A stretch of DNA of 64,000 bases, taken from Psococerastis gibbosa. Lineage: Eukaryota; Arthropoda; Insecta; Psocodea; Psocidae. This document shows, in pieces, positions 23,100 through 35,130 of the stretch; the stretch's first letter is position 1, and each line of letters opens with the position of its first letter. The notes beneath the pieces are model-generated. The model had not been told where the DNA came from. It worked only from the letters and a program-made list of their open reading frames with translations, and ran no database searches. Where the stretch lies: assembly GCA_963971405.1 (NCBI GenBank), contig OZ020485.1:40669469-40733468 (forward strand). The letters are read 5' to 3'. Made by a program: the position numbers and the translations under genes.

Positions 23100-23107
23100 G
23101 TTGTAGG

Positions 23108-23569
23108 TACGCATATTTTTTAATCAATATGTACATAACGACGTACGGAATGTTAGATGTTTCATTCGAATATACTTTTAGTTTTGTCTATTTCAAATTT
23201 GTATAGCAGAAATATTGCAGCCTATTCTTAAATTTGCTCTAGCCTTCTTTTTTATAATTTAAACTGATGTTGCAGCCTGCAGGTGGGTGATCTATTTTCG
23301 TTTCTTCCCATTCAATGTTAAGAGTTATAAATTATCTTTGAATATACATGTATATTGATTGCATTTATAAAAATTCTATGTATTGTATTCAACTATCCAC
23401 TAATGATTGTTTAACATTCAGCTTTTCAATGCATCCAACATGTCCCGTAGGCTATCACATAACCCTCATAGTATAGCAGCTTACATATCACATTAAATGT
23501 CTCTAACAAGCAAAAAGGAGAAAGAAAAGTGTGAAAAACAAAGTGTTATTTGGCAAACCGACAAACACC
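23108..23569. other. No gene recognised
   Basis: AT-rich, without recognisable repeat or coding signal. Confidence 0.4.
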
Positions 23570-24010
23570 ACTCAAAAATTAATTAAACCGTGAACACAGC
23601 GACACGGCGGAGGAGGGATAAGCCGGTGAAATGAGACAACGAGGCTTGTACGCAATCACACGCGACGAAAAAAGGTAGACGGAAAAAAGGAAGGGATGTG
23701 ACACGAAACAAATAAAGTGGTGGGGGAGACAGAGGGGGGCGCGCGGGAGGACGCACGTTAACAAGAAAGTTTAATGAAAATGAAAACATGGGCGATGAAA
23801 GTTGCCCCTGGAGATGGTATATCTCCGGATTTGAGGCATCACCTCTAATCGATGGAGTAATCCATCACCTGAGCTGATGGAAGGTAGCTAAAACTCTCTC
23901 CGGCTCCCTTGCGCTGCAAGTGCTTTTGCAGGCTTGATATCAATCAGATCAAAGTCGTTCTCCCTCCTTCCGCCCTCGTCTATCTTTCTATGTGTCACTC
24001 TATCTCTTCA
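23570..24010. other. GC-richer single-copy block, possible regulatory DNA
   Basis: No partner in the window and no coding domain. It includes TTGCGCTGCAA and, nearby, GATATCAATCAGATCAAAG, which contains a TCF/LEF-like ATCAAAG. A non-coding regulatory role is only a possibility. Confidence 0.25.
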
Positions 24011-24884
24011 GTTTAAGGGATGAGATTGCTTTTGGTATGGATAAATAAATAATATAATGAACTGATGTGATTATTATAAGTGGTTAAATTGCGTGTATCG
24101 TAGTTGTTCATCCTCAGAGAACGGATGGGGGTTACATAAACTGAGTGTCGGTAGAGAGACGGCTCAAACGACCGCAGCCCTGGTTACTAGTCATGGGTTG
24201 TTCAGAGCCCACATGGCCAAATTAGGTCATGGAGGTCCTACTGCTGCTGTTTTTCAACAACCAATTAATTGACAATGGTCATAGTATGAATGATTGGGAT
24301 GTGATCTCAATAATTATGCTGTTCAAAGGGTCCCCAAACCTATGTCAGCTCAACACTCTAAATAATAATAAGTGGTTATGCTGTTGCTGTTGGACTCGTA
24401 TCGGTACTCGGTTAAGTCTTGATTTGGCCTGCTGTATTGCGTCAATAGTGAGCTTGTCTCAGCTTGTTCATTATCGCTTGTAGCCGGTGTAGGTTGTCAT
24501 CGAGGACATATACCAGTTTGCGAATGGCCAAAAATGCATACGGAAACAATGTAAATAATGTCCGACATCCATGAGGTCGCTGGCAATGGACAGGGGACCA
24601 ATGTGTCACTATAGGCACGCCTATAGGTTCATAAAAAGTCCCTGTGGACTTTATTATTATTATGCTGTTGCCAATTTTCTAGGGTTCTGAATATACATAT
24701 ACCTATATAGTGTACGGATATTCTTACACCACTATAGGGTTGGGAAATGGACCTTTAAGGCTAACGTTTGAAAAATATATTATACAGTATGTTCTAAATT
24801 CCAGGTTAGAGTAAATATAATGATCGGGCACAATGATATAAAAGAGAATGGATGACATCTAGCCATAAGCTAACTGTAATTGTT
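24011..24884. other. No gene recognised; possible retroposon tail
   Basis: A (TTA)n run follows CCTGTGGACTTTATTATT near 24640-24663 and could be a retroposon 3' tail. The 84-residue frame at 24229-24483 has no domain. Confidence 0.35.
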
Positions 24885-24950
24885 TGAAAGACTTTTTATG
24901 GACCCAGTGGCCCATAGGTCCCTTGTCCCCAGAACACCCTATACCAAGGA
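24885..24950 (+). repeat. Dispersed repeat (TTTTTATGGACCCAG unit), copy 1
   Basis: GACTTTTTATGGACCCAG, GTGGCCCATAGGTCCCTTGTCC is repeated at 52135-52195 with a short insertion. The element type is unknown. Confidence 0.6.
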
Positions 24951-25907
24951 CTCATCACAATCTGATCAGTTGTTTCGAATATCCTAAAGGGAACAAGCAG
25001 GATCTTGGATTTATTTTTATATATACTGTATACAGATTGATATAGACATGTAGGCCTACAATAACACTTCTTCTTCTTAACTGACATTTTTCTTCTTCTT
25101 CTTCCCCCCTTAATGCCGCTGGCGCAGCGTTGGGGAGATGCCCCGGACTCATTCCTGAACTCGCTCCGGTCGGACAGACTACAATAACACAATGCTAATA
25201 ATGTGTTTTGTTTTCGAGTCGGATTCCCAGAATGATTTCTTGGGAGTGCGATTAATAATTTCAACTAGCCATTCCGACAAGCCTTTACGAGCATCCAGGG
25301 GATGTTTTAGAGATGGTATCAGAGGGGGGGGGGGTCGTGTTGAAAAGAGCTGTTAATGCCCACAATGCAAACCATAAACAAATGAGCAGGCACATCAGCG
25401 GTGCACGTTGTGTGCTCTCCTTTCAAAATAATTGTTTTATTGTCTTTTAACCGCCCCCTCTTCATTATTTGGGCTCCCCTCTTTTATTCCCCACAGGGAA
25501 AAATATGCACATGCCTTCTCATCAAGCTTTTGTTTACAAAAAAAATTACCAATGAGAGTAAGGCCTCTTGAAATAGCCTCGTAAAATCGAAACTTTGCTA
25601 TTTAAAAACTTTTAGCAAATTGGATATGCATACGAATTCAAAGAAATGACAATAAAATTGCGTGAAGCTCGGCATTTTTTTTATATCAATATTGGTTACA
25701 TCTTGTATTCTTATGATTATTATACACTGTATGTTATTATTAATATTATTTCTTTTCATCGACTCAATGAAGAAATTATGTTACTTTTAATTTTTTAGCG
25801 ATGCATGCAACAATTTTTAAAGAGATTCAGATCTATGATGCATACATATTAAGGCAAAGATTTCAAAAAATTTGTAAACTAAGAATGAGAATAAGCAGTA
25901 TAAAAAA
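24951..25907. other. No gene recognised
   Basis: The 122-codon minus-strand frame (24896-25264) spans the dispersed repeat and a TTC-rich tract and is not supported. A G-run lies near 25325-25334. Confidence 0.4.
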
Positions 25908-25923
25908 TTAATTCATGTCTCTT

Positions 25924-26172
25924 TCCACAACCGCAAAGATATGAAAAGGCCCAGATGAAAAATTTCCAAAATTTATAAGCTGTCGCAGTAAATTTACATT
26001 TTCTCACTTGAAATATTATTACTTCATTCATGAAACCCGCTAAAATGCATTTTATAGAAAAGTACTAAATCTGTTATGGGTAATTTGGCAATTTTTGGTT
26101 GAGAAAGCTGCACTTTTTATCACTTTTTATGAATTTTTCATCTGGCCACACATATATCTTTATAGCTGTGGA
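25924..26172. mobile_element. Palindromic element (about 250 bp)
   Basis: The left arm TTCCACAACCGCAAAGATATG, GCCCAGATGAAAAATT matches the inverted right arm AATTTTTCATCTGGCC, ATATCTTTATAGCTGTGGAA. Weaker symmetry extends outward to about 25908 and 26190. No coding content was seen. Confidence 0.65.
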
Positions 26173-26394
26173 ACGAGTAATTAACAAATTTCTTCCAAAT
26201 ATTCTTATTTTAGAAAATATTTAAAAAAAAAACTGCTATATTCTTCAAATTATTTTTCATAAACTTAGTTGTATTCAGTATATTGTAGGTACCGTTCGAC
26301 CAGCGGTAATTAGCCAGAGGGGATAGAGTACTTAACGGAGTTAAAAACGTAATCAGAACAATTTTCGAGAGACATTTTCATTCTAAAATTATTG

Positions 26395-26560
26395 TAATTT
26401 GAACATTTTTAATCCCAGGTTAAGCTATTACCAAGCGGCACAGTAGGTCATTGGAATTATTATAATACTGGGGTTTATTCAATTGTTTTAAGCAAATCAG
26501 TGAAAAATGCGCGGGAAATTCAACTTGATAAATTAATACTTTTGGTGAGCTTTCAATTTG
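26395..26560. repeat. Fragments of foldback families
   Basis: ACATTTTTAATCCCAGGTTA matches the GCGGGCCTA-ended family. The following GTTTATTCAATTGTTTTAA and GCGCGGGAAATTCAACTTG match the interior of 20992-21371. It appears to be a decayed or composite copy. Confidence 0.55.
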
Positions 26561-26984
26561 TACTCCCTTAGATTACACATTAATTACAATTCTTATTATA
26601 TTACAAAATTCTACCAGCACATTTTAATGTTTTTTAGTTTTGGAATTATCGGAATAAACGAGGTGTTTTGTTCGTTTGGATATCCAATTTCTGGTACAAC
26701 AGTACACCACTTTACAGCGGATACTGTACAATATTTGTAAATCGTGCATGATGCATAGTCTAAGCACGTCTTCCTGGGTGCACAGAGGGGCCTGTGTTTT
26801 TATCAGGGTACACCAACAGCGAGCCCCCATCATTAATCAATGAAGTCTCCGCTCCTGGTGACTGGCTTTACTTTACTACGACCCCAAAGCCGTCTTCAAT
26901 TTTAGTAACAAACGCAGACTACAAAAATGCAAATCAGCTTCATTATTTGCAATAAGATTACGCATTACGGCGTTATGTACAATA

Positions 26985-27335
26985 TATCTATATATAATAT
27001 ACAATATTTCTGTACCCTTTTGCCTTTCAAGCGTATTCTCTATTTGTTAAGATTTTTTAGATTCCGAGAAGAATCTATGAACTGTGAAAAATGTTTACTT
27101 ACGTTATGAACACTACCGTACAAACTACTTCCATTGGAAACAACACTAAATTTATACATACAGTTATATAATATGCAATATCTCTGTAGCCTTTTGCCTT
27201 TCAAGCGTATTCTATATTTGTTAAGATTTTTTAGATTCCGAGAAGAATCTATGCACTGTGAAAAATGTTTATTTACGTTATGAACACTACTGTACAAACT
27301 ACTTCCATTGGAAACAACACTAAATTGAACCATAC
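26985..27335 (+). repeat. Two-copy tandem duplication, 174-bp unit
   Basis: The block CCTTTTGCCTTTCAAGCG ... ACTTCCATTGGAAACAACAC occurs twice with the same spacing (starts of the block at 27016 and 27190). Few differences exist between copies. It makes the minus-strand frame at 27040-27417 read as an internally repeated protein, which I take as an artefact. Confidence 0.9.
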
Positions 27336-27754
27336 AGTAGATCTTGCTCTTCCGTGTTCTCTTTTGCACCAGAATGTGAAGAGTGAAGACACTACATCTA
27401 CATGCATGTATATACATACATTATTATTGCACCATGATAACGCCCCCCCCCCCCCAGTAGGCTATAGATAGAAGTAAAATCACGGATTTTATTTGAGAAA
27501 AAGATACAATGAATAACTTTGAAATGGTAAGCAGTGGGAAGGTGAATTTCGCTGCTGAAGTCTATATTGAGGTAATCAGTAGAAAGCGGAAATTAGGTTT
27601 TCAAATGTTCTCCAGAGGTGGGAATGCAATCAAGTGACGAAAGAAAGTCAAAGACTGATAAAATGTAATGCAATCTGTTATCTCTTTATTGTCTTATCAT
27701 CAATTGAAAAATGTACAGAATATTCTATATACTGCATGTAAATTTCCCATTTTC

Positions 27755-27756
<2 letters not shown>

Positions 27757-27797
<41 letters not shown>
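27757..27797. repeat. (AT)n microsatellite
   Basis: About 20 uninterrupted AT units. Confidence 0.95.
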
Positions 27798-27799
<2 letters not shown>

Positions 27800-27860
27800 A
27801 TATTAGTAGATTGGGATACTGTTGGTTATTGAATGTAGGCATTTCTGCTTCGATTGTACC

Positions 27861-28985
27861 TAAGAGAGTATGTCCCGTAGGAAAGTGGCAGCCCGAAATG
27901 TAATACTTCTTATTTTTTATTTAATCAGCTAAGCAAGTTATTAAAGATTTGCTTCATTTCAGTTGTAGAAGACTACTTCATGCATCATATACTATTTTAT
28001 TATTAGTATTATGATTATACTATTAGTATTTTTAATTTTTTTGTTTTGTAGTTTTTTCATGGTAATTTTGCCTGAAATTTTATTGTTGCTTTCCAATTTA
28101 TACGTAGTATAAGGAAAGCTTTGTGATGGTCGAAATTTTCGATTCCGAGATATCAACGGATTTACACGTTTTGAGGTCCCAGGAACCCAAAAATGTAGTT
28201 TTTACGAAATGTCTGTCTGTCGATCTGTATGTCTGTCTGTCTGTCTGTATGTCTGTCTGTCTGTTCATCGATTTCCAGGCCAACCCCTCAGGCGATTTTG
28301 ATAAAATTTTGCAAGTAGGTTCACAAAAATCATATCTCGAGGCAATTTTTTTTATTTTGGGCTAATTCAATTTGGGGGGTTTTATTCTCAAAAAACTCCA
28401 AAAAAACGTCTAAAAAAATTATTTCTCAAAAACGGCTCCAACGATTCCCTTAAAATTCACATATATTGTAGTCGTTATTAATGTTGACAAAATGCGGGGG
28501 GGTCGCTTGCCCCTTGATAGTTTGCTTCTGGGGGTAAAAAAATAAAAATAACTAAATTGTAATGAAAAATGACTAGAAAATAATTTTTCTGCGAAACAGT
28601 TCTATCAATGATTTCTACCTTCAGGCATGTTTTAGGTGTTAAATTGAGTAAAGAAACCGGACAGGTTACTTTCCCAAAAAACTATTTGGTTTTGTTCAAA
28701 AAATAATTTTTTGAAAAAATTATAGAAAATTTGCGCTCAAATGCATTGCGTGTCCTGCCATTATAGGTGTGCGGTAATGTGTTGGTCTAACCTATCTAGA
28801 ATTTATCTCACCTCCAGTGACGTCAGGTGGACAATCCAAATTAAAAATACCCTATTATATGATGCATGATGTAGTCTTTTACAACTTAAATTAGCCAAAC
28901 CTTTGATAACTAGCTTAGTTAATTAAGTAAAAAGTAAGAAGTAATACATTTCGGGTTGCCAATTCCAACGGGACGTACACTCTTA
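27861..28985. mobile_element. Long palindromic element (copy 2) split by an inserted repeat
   Basis: The left arm (27861 to about 28085: TCCCGTAGGAAAGTGGCAGC, then AGCTAAGCAAGTTATTAAAG) and right arm (about 28840-28985: ACTAGCTTAGTTAATTAAG, then GTTGCCAATTCCAACGGGAC) are inverted copies of each other and of 18294-18668. The microsatellite-bearing repeat lies between the arms, near the original centre. Confidence 0.8.
28086..28835 (+). mobile_element. Microsatellite-bearing repeat, long form (copy 1)
   Basis: Begins TTGCTTTCCAATTTATACG, contains GGAAAGCTTTGTGATGGTCG, then GGTCCCAGGAACCC and a TCTG-rich tract at 28210-28263. It continues for hundreds of bases (AAACTCCAAAAAAACGTCT; TTGCCCCTTGATAGTTTGC) shared with 63345-64000. 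The right boundary is approximate. The frames inside on both strands are translations of the repeat and are not genes. Confidence 0.85.
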
Positions 28986-29207
28986 AGTCTTAAAACATGG
29001 TAATTGTAATGTGAGATCATTAATAAAGGTACAAATTTAATTAATGGGGATATGCCCAAAGTTAAGGCAGATATACTGTAAATAATTAATTGCTCGATTC
29101 ACAGCGGCAAGGATAGGAAAATTAAGATTATTATACTATATTTTACAATTTTAACATAAAATATTTTTTTTTACATGTAATAAAAATAAATAGGCCTAAA
29201 TAAAAGG

Positions 29208-29312
29208 TAAATCTAAGTCTAAAGCTAAATCTAAGCCTAAAGCTAAATCTAAGTACAAAGCTAAATCTAAGTCTAAAGCTAAATCTAAGTCTGAGCTAAA
29301 TCTAAAAATAAA
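29208..29312 (+). repeat. 18-bp tandem repeat (minisatellite)
   Basis: Five to six copies of a unit like AAGCTAAATCTAAGTCTA with small variants; the last copy is shortened. Confidence 0.9.
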
Positions 29313-30767
29313 GTAATGCTATGCACTGGGTTACAACATGTCATACACAATACTCCTCAAATCATCCCGACTGCAGTTGAAGAAGTCGATGTGCCTGTTG
29401 GCTTCATTTCCCTCTCTCATGATTCTTGTCATAAGGGCAATTTTGTCCATTGGTGTAATGATGTGGGACACTACATAGATAATGATTTCTCGTACGAGTA
29501 GATTAAATGCTGCAGTTAAGATGAATTTTTTTTATATATTCTTAGAATTGTTATTTAAATTGTCAGCCATTTATTGCAAGACAGATATTTTTCATTGTGG
29601 TAGCTTTCAGACTCGAAGTACATCCAGAAGATGTCTAATCTAGCTGAAATGTAAGCCTACTACTAATTTAACCTGCAAAGTTTGAATCAATTTATTATTT
29701 GTTAATAAAATTCACTGATTTTATATTGAAAAAACCAGAGATTAATGCTGTCCTGTTTTATATATATTATATTAAGTAGATTAGCATTATAATAGGGACG
29801 GAGGGAATAAGATTACAGTTTCCTCCAGAAATTATATTAATTTGGTTCATCTGAAAATTTAAATAGTTTTGGTTTTAGCTAAGAAATAAATTTTCAAATC
29901 AATCTAAGTATCGACTGAAAAAGTTTCTGAACTTTTCACAGTACAAAGCAGCTGATGTTTCAGAACAATTCCAGATTATCTGCGGAAAAGGGTTGTAACT
30001 CTCTCGGAAAAACTAAAGAAATTTTCCCAAAAGAAGATGACATTTGAGTTTGGAGAATTGATTCAAAAGAATGGGGTGCAGAATATTCCTGGAAGGGTGT
30101 GGGACTTCAAAGAAAGTCGAAAGCTCACAATGAGACAAGTTGGGCTAATGAGAAAGCAAGGGAGATAAGGCGGGTGCGGGGAGGGGCGGAAACTCAAAGA
30201 AAAGAGGTATACAGAGGAAACAGATGTAAAAACAGACTTCCAATGAAGAAATTGCTGGCTACCGTACAATACAATACTTATTACAATACTTTGCATATTA
30301 TCATAATCGACAAGATGGTATTGTTAGATTTCTCCTCTGTGTGGTTATTAATATTAATTAATGATTAAAATTATGGTCAAATGCAAAGCAGTTGTTCCTT
30401 GGGAGTTGGAAAACGTTAAAATGTTTAAAAAAACTAAATGATTTATTATGTAATATCAGGTAGAGGCTTATAAACTATTGTATCGGAGAATTTATAAATG
30501 AGAATTAGCTGTCATTTGCAATAGCTTTTGAAGTCATGACCCTCTGTATTTCAGTCTTTCACGTAGGTAGGCCTCCCAAATGTAGCAAGACGAATCCAAA
30601 TTTCGATATAATAAATTAGAAGCTCTTATGTTATGGGTTTAAAATTTTAAAGGGGGATGTTGTTTAATAAGTATAAAATACCTCGAACTACGAACGAGGA
30701 ATTTTAAGGCTCAAGATACGATATTTTATTTCGTTTCTATACACAGTATGTCTTCTTCTACAAGTTA
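29313..30767. other. No gene recognised
   Basis: The 61-residue frame at 29316-29501 and the purine-rich stretch 30060-30240 show no domain. No repeat partner was found. Confidence 0.4.
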
Positions 30768-30850
30768 CAGCCGGCTGGCTGGTTGGCAGCAACATGTGGC
30801 ATCAATGCCTTCTCTCCCCTCGATCCTGGCACTTTCTCTTCAGCTCCACG
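30768..30850 (-). pseudogene. Short LINE 3'-coding fragment
   Basis: GGTTGGCAGCAACATGTGGC and the following CTTCTCTCCCCTCGATCCTGG, TCTTCAGCTCC resemble the 14430-14510 part of the LINE at 14415-14882. It is only a remnant of the last coding segment. Confidence 0.45.
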
Positions 30851-33063
30851 TATGTATATTATGTACATTCTCCAATAACTTGCTGCAGATACTCTTTTCT
30901 CGGGTGCCCAGGCCGGTAATGTAATGCTAACCATTAAACCATATTTGCTTGCTCATAAAACATGGCGACTACCAGTTGAAATTGTTTTTATAGGAAAAGT
31001 ATTTGTGCAATCGCAATATTCTAGTTAAAATGGAAGGGCCATAAAGTCATTACAGTTATCTCCCCTCTCATATTAATACACTCCGCCAATTACTCTTCCC
31101 AGAGCCATCTACATTATCAAGACAATAAACTGGAAACACAATACGAGGGCCTATAAAAATAAAGGGTAGCAACATAGTATCTTATTGTTTACCTCGTCCC
31201 TTGTCACTGATTCAAACAATGCAATGTCAGTGAATTCCGTAATTAAAAAAGAACGAATGACTGTAAATTTCCATGTCAGATCTATTGGGAGCAGTTTTTT
31301 TTGTAATACAGGTAGGATGATATAATATATTGCCAGGCATCTCATCAGATTTGATAGTAATACCTGTATCGGTGGTCCCAAGCCTTTTCGCACCACGGAG
31401 CAAAAAACTTGGAGTTAATTTTTTTCGGGGCCCTTGATGTAAATTGGCCCTATATCTACCTACCTGTCATATGCCCCCTCCCGCTATATTCTAGTAACAA
31501 TAACAACACTTCTTTTGAATTATTTCATTTTTTTTTTTTTTTAAATACAAAGCGCTATGCTCATGCTTCCGCGTTGTTGTCAGACTCCAACCCTCCTCAG
31601 AGTGTTCTGAAGAGGGGGGTTGACATAAGGAATGTTATGACGATCTAGTGCAATCGGAGCCACGTCAACTCATAAATGTACCTCAGCGTCAAGGTGATTT
31701 CTGTATTTACTTTTGGTGCAGTGGCTGGGGATCACTGATCTACCTTCTACATGGAAGTAAATTATTTTTTTAATTTTTTCAATGAAAGAGTGTAATAGCA
31801 TATTTCTCTTCAAATAGCCCCAAAAAAATTCGTTTGTAATTCTTGTGACTGCTTAAAATTGTAATTAACCTCTAGTATGAAAGCTTAGTCCAATTATATA
31901 AATGTAATTGTAATTAATGGTTTTGATTAATTTATCTCAATGAAGTGAGTACCACGTCATTGTTTGCCTGAATTACCAGAATATATCAGCAAAGCCACTT
32001 GGGAAATATGCAAAATTATTCAAATGAACAGCAGCTGTTTTGAAAACGCCTGAGTTTGATGAAGTGCACGACAGATTATTTAAAATAGAATAAAGCCAGT
32101 CATTTAAGGGCTCTTTGACGACATCTGTAGGTCATACATGTTGATTTAGTAGTCTGCCACTTTTTATTTGGAGTTGCTTTATTCATATAACCGAACAGTA
32201 ACTATGCGCACAAACTGGTGTATTGTGAAAAAACAAAAATTTCTGCAGAAATTAGAAGAAAAACTGCCAAGTGACAGTTTATGGCGAATGAGCTTTACCA
32301 AGCGAAATGATGGCGATTAAAAAAAAATAGGACAGGTATTTGTGAAGAGGATTTTTGGTCAAATTCGATATGAGTTTTTGATTAAGTTTGGATTCCTTGC
32401 TTCCTAGACATAACACTTTGGCGTAAAAAATTTCCTCCCGTGTTAAATGCTTCTCTAAAGTTAGACTTATTATTAAAAAAAGCTATATCCATCCTTAGAT
32501 CAAAACGTGCTAGCTCCACCTCTGCCAATCAGCGTCCACCATTGTGATCACGTGGCAACAATAACAAACATGGCTCGCACATATTAATTGCGAATTAAGG
32601 GGGATAAAGACAATCGATTTTCTAGATCAGAAAAGTAAAGTCAAACCGGGATAGACCGATTTGAAAATAGGCAACTCATTTGGTCAAAATTACAACAGCT
32701 TTGAATAAAATAAGGGCTCAGATTTAAATAAATATTTTTTCTGATTTGCAATCGAGGCAGGGATACATGGCGAGACTGGTCAGTGACAACTCTTTGTTTC
32801 GCGAACCTAAGAAGGCGGAATGTGAAATTGAAGTTGAAATCCAGATTATGAGGCACATAATCTGAGTTGGACAAGTTGCGGTGTTTACACTGAAGCTCAG
32901 TCCAGCTAAGTGCTCATCCAACCCTCCTGAAAGGTACTCGCATTTGAGGAGCCCCCCATCCAATAATTCGACTTGGTGGTGACCATTTCCAAATGTTTGG
33001 CATTCAGATAGTATTCTTAGAGTTTAGATGTAAAAATTGAGACGGACGGAAGTGGAATCATTA
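30851..33063. other. No gene recognised
   Basis: Several short frames (31151-31396, 31409-31648, 32641-32963) lack recognisable domains. A candidate CAG|GTAGG junction at 31311/31312 after a T-rich tract is noted only as a possible splice-like motif. Confidence 0.4.
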
Positions 33064-33074
33064 ATAACTAAAGT

Positions 33075-33464
33075 TTGTTGTTTGTTTTCCAACGCCTGCT
33101 TTCAGCATTTCTGCTTTAAGCAACCCTGTCGGCCTGGCGGGGGGAGTGAGTCTGTTTATTAACTTGAGGCTCCCTAAGGGCAGACTCCTTCACCTCTGGG
33201 AGAAGTGGAGTTGACTGACTGGGTGAACTTCCTGATTACAGTGGTTTCCAAACCACTTTGAGAGAACATTAAAGTCACACGATTAATTCGGAGGTGACCA
33301 GGACTCGACACACCGTGCGTGACGCACGTAGGACTGACTGGTATAGTCTCAGCGCGTTATCATGTCGCACCATGTTCCCCTGCCGACGCTTAGCACACTA
33401 CGTTTGACGTAGTTTGAAAAACGCCCTTCTCTCATGGATTCAACATGGTAAGGCTGTTGGCATT
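33075..33464 (-). mobile_element. 5S rRNA-derived SINE (copy 1, type-1 3' end)
   Basis: On the minus strand it begins AATGCCAACAGCCTTACCATG, TTGAATCCATGAG, which follows the 5' end of animal 5S rRNA (GCCAACGACCATACCA...TGAAT). A shared body follows (GTCCTGGTCACCTCCGAATT; GGAAACCACTGTAATCAGG). The 3' end is GGGTTGCTTAAAGCAGAAAT, GCAGGCGTTGGAAA, then a TTG/ACAA-rich tail. Perfect 11-bp target duplications ATAACTAAAGT lie at 33064-33074 and 33465-33475. This fits SINE3-class elements, which use the 5S internal pol III promoter. Confidence 0.88.
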
Positions 33465-33475
33465 ATAACTAAAGT

Positions 33476-34257
33476 GTTTTATATTTAATAACTTATTTCG
33501 TGACATCGCTTGAAAAGGCTCGGTAAGGAATTTCTTAATAATACTTTTCAGGCAATGGTGTCACGGGGCTTAAATCATCCAATCAAAAAGATATTGACAT
33601 GCAAGAAATGTAGTACTTGTCGGTATCTTGGTGTCGAAATATGATATTGCTACACATTGTCTAGGCTGTTATAAGAGTACCAAAGCAACAGTTCGAAACT
33701 ATTGGTGAGAAATGTTAATTATTTTATTACTTATTATTATTATTATTACTTATTTATTTATTATTTATTTATTATTATTAATTAAATTGTATATCTTGCA
33801 GTGCCACTGCACTAAGATCGCTCGATAAGCGGAATCTTGAGCGTGATAATTATACTTAATAACAAATTGTTTTTTTTTTTTCAATATATGCACCTTGTAT
33901 AATATTATTTATATACAATTACATTTAGTACGTTTTTTATTCTACACAATCTAGATTCGACATGTTCATGTATTTTAAAATATAATATTATAACCTCATT
34001 TTGATATTTCTAACACCGATAGGACAGTGGCCACAGTATATATGCGCACCTCCCGCTCCTTTCATTTGCGGTCAATCCATAATTGTTAATAGTGGCTCTA
34101 TTTAAAATATATTTATAATATAGTATTTGAAATAATATGCCAGTCAGGCTACAATACCAAATTTTTCACAAAAAAATCCAAAAAGTTTTCATATCTGCGG
34201 TTTGAAAAACCTGACACTTCTCATACAATAATTCCGAAAATAAGCTCGAAAAGTAGA
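33476..34257. other. Low-complexity ATT/TTA tract, no gene
   Basis: 33720-33790 is almost purely TTA/TTTA units. The rest is AT-rich with no recognised feature. Confidence 0.5.
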
Positions 34258-34440
34258 ATAGGCGCCGTGGCCTCCATTGTTGGAAAGGTTCCAGGGGCCC
34301 AAGGGAGCCCATTGGAGTATCAGCTTCCTATGCGAAAGGTGCCCGAACATAGCCCTCGGTGCCAGCCTTGGCAACACCTTGTGGCGGTAAAAGCAATTTG
34401 GAAACCGTCAGCAAGCGGGGGAGACTCTATTCTTTTCCCT
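34258..34440. other. Unidentified GC-rich segment
   Basis: Markedly GC-richer than its neighbours, with open frames on both strands (34267-34575 plus; 34189-34377 minus). Neither translation shows a known motif. It could be an exon, an old element or a regulatory island. Confidence 0.25.
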
Positions 34441-35130
34441 TCACAAAACAAACCCCGTGGACATTCATCGTTCACATCTTCTTTTGTGTACCTTTCCTTT
34501 TTATCACTTTCATCGACTCTTCTGCTCTCTGATTTTTGCTATTGCATTTTGCCTTCCTCCAACTTAATACTCTAGAAAAATCTATTTTTTTTTCTCATTT
34601 GCATATAGTAAGAGCTCCCATTGTCACTTGTCATTGGTGTAGGTAGGGTGTTTGGCCCCCTTGGCCAGAGCTAGTAATGGCGCCCTTTCATAATTTTTAG
34701 TTCTGAAATCTCCCCAAGCCCTTGACAAACTGTTCCTAATGATCACACACTAAAATTCCTCGTTCATCGCTTCCTGCATTAAAGCAATATTTAAAAAAAA
34801 TAGTCAGTACTTCTTTTCTTCTTCTTTTTCTTCTTCTTCGGCCGGTACTCCCCTGCGCCGAAGGAATATATTTATTAATTAACAATTATACCCTTATAAT
34901 ACAAATAACCTGTGGGCCCCCAAGTTAATCAACTTGTCGGGGGCTCGCACAGTAAACGCTGTAGATGATGCAACATGTTTTCTATTTCACGTCTGTGTTA
35001 GCAAAAAAAACTTAGTTTTAATTTCAAATCAGTTTAATTCATACCATTTAAATTTAAGTTATAATAATAATAATAATAGATGTATATTTACAATATCTAA
35101 TCCCTGAAACTTGAAATAGTTGTAGATGAA
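34441..35130. other. No gene recognised
   Basis: A TTCTTC-rich tract is near 34812-34840 and a TAA run near 35060. No coding domain. Confidence 0.4.

Noticed and set aside
25111..25185. tRNA-like GCTGGCGCAGCGTTGGGGAG
   Set aside because: A-box-like only; no B box, no pairing arms and no second copy in the window.
24896..25264. 122-codon minus-strand frame
   Set aside because: It crosses a dispersed repeat (24885-24950) and a TTC-rich tract, so the translation is a by-product.
27040..27417. 125-codon minus-strand frame with an internal peptide repeat
   Set aside because: Explained by the 174-bp tandem DNA duplication; no known domain.
28210..28263. CRISPR-like regular repeats
   Set aside because: The spacing is a tetranucleotide microsatellite, not direct repeats with unique spacers, and the window is eukaryotic.
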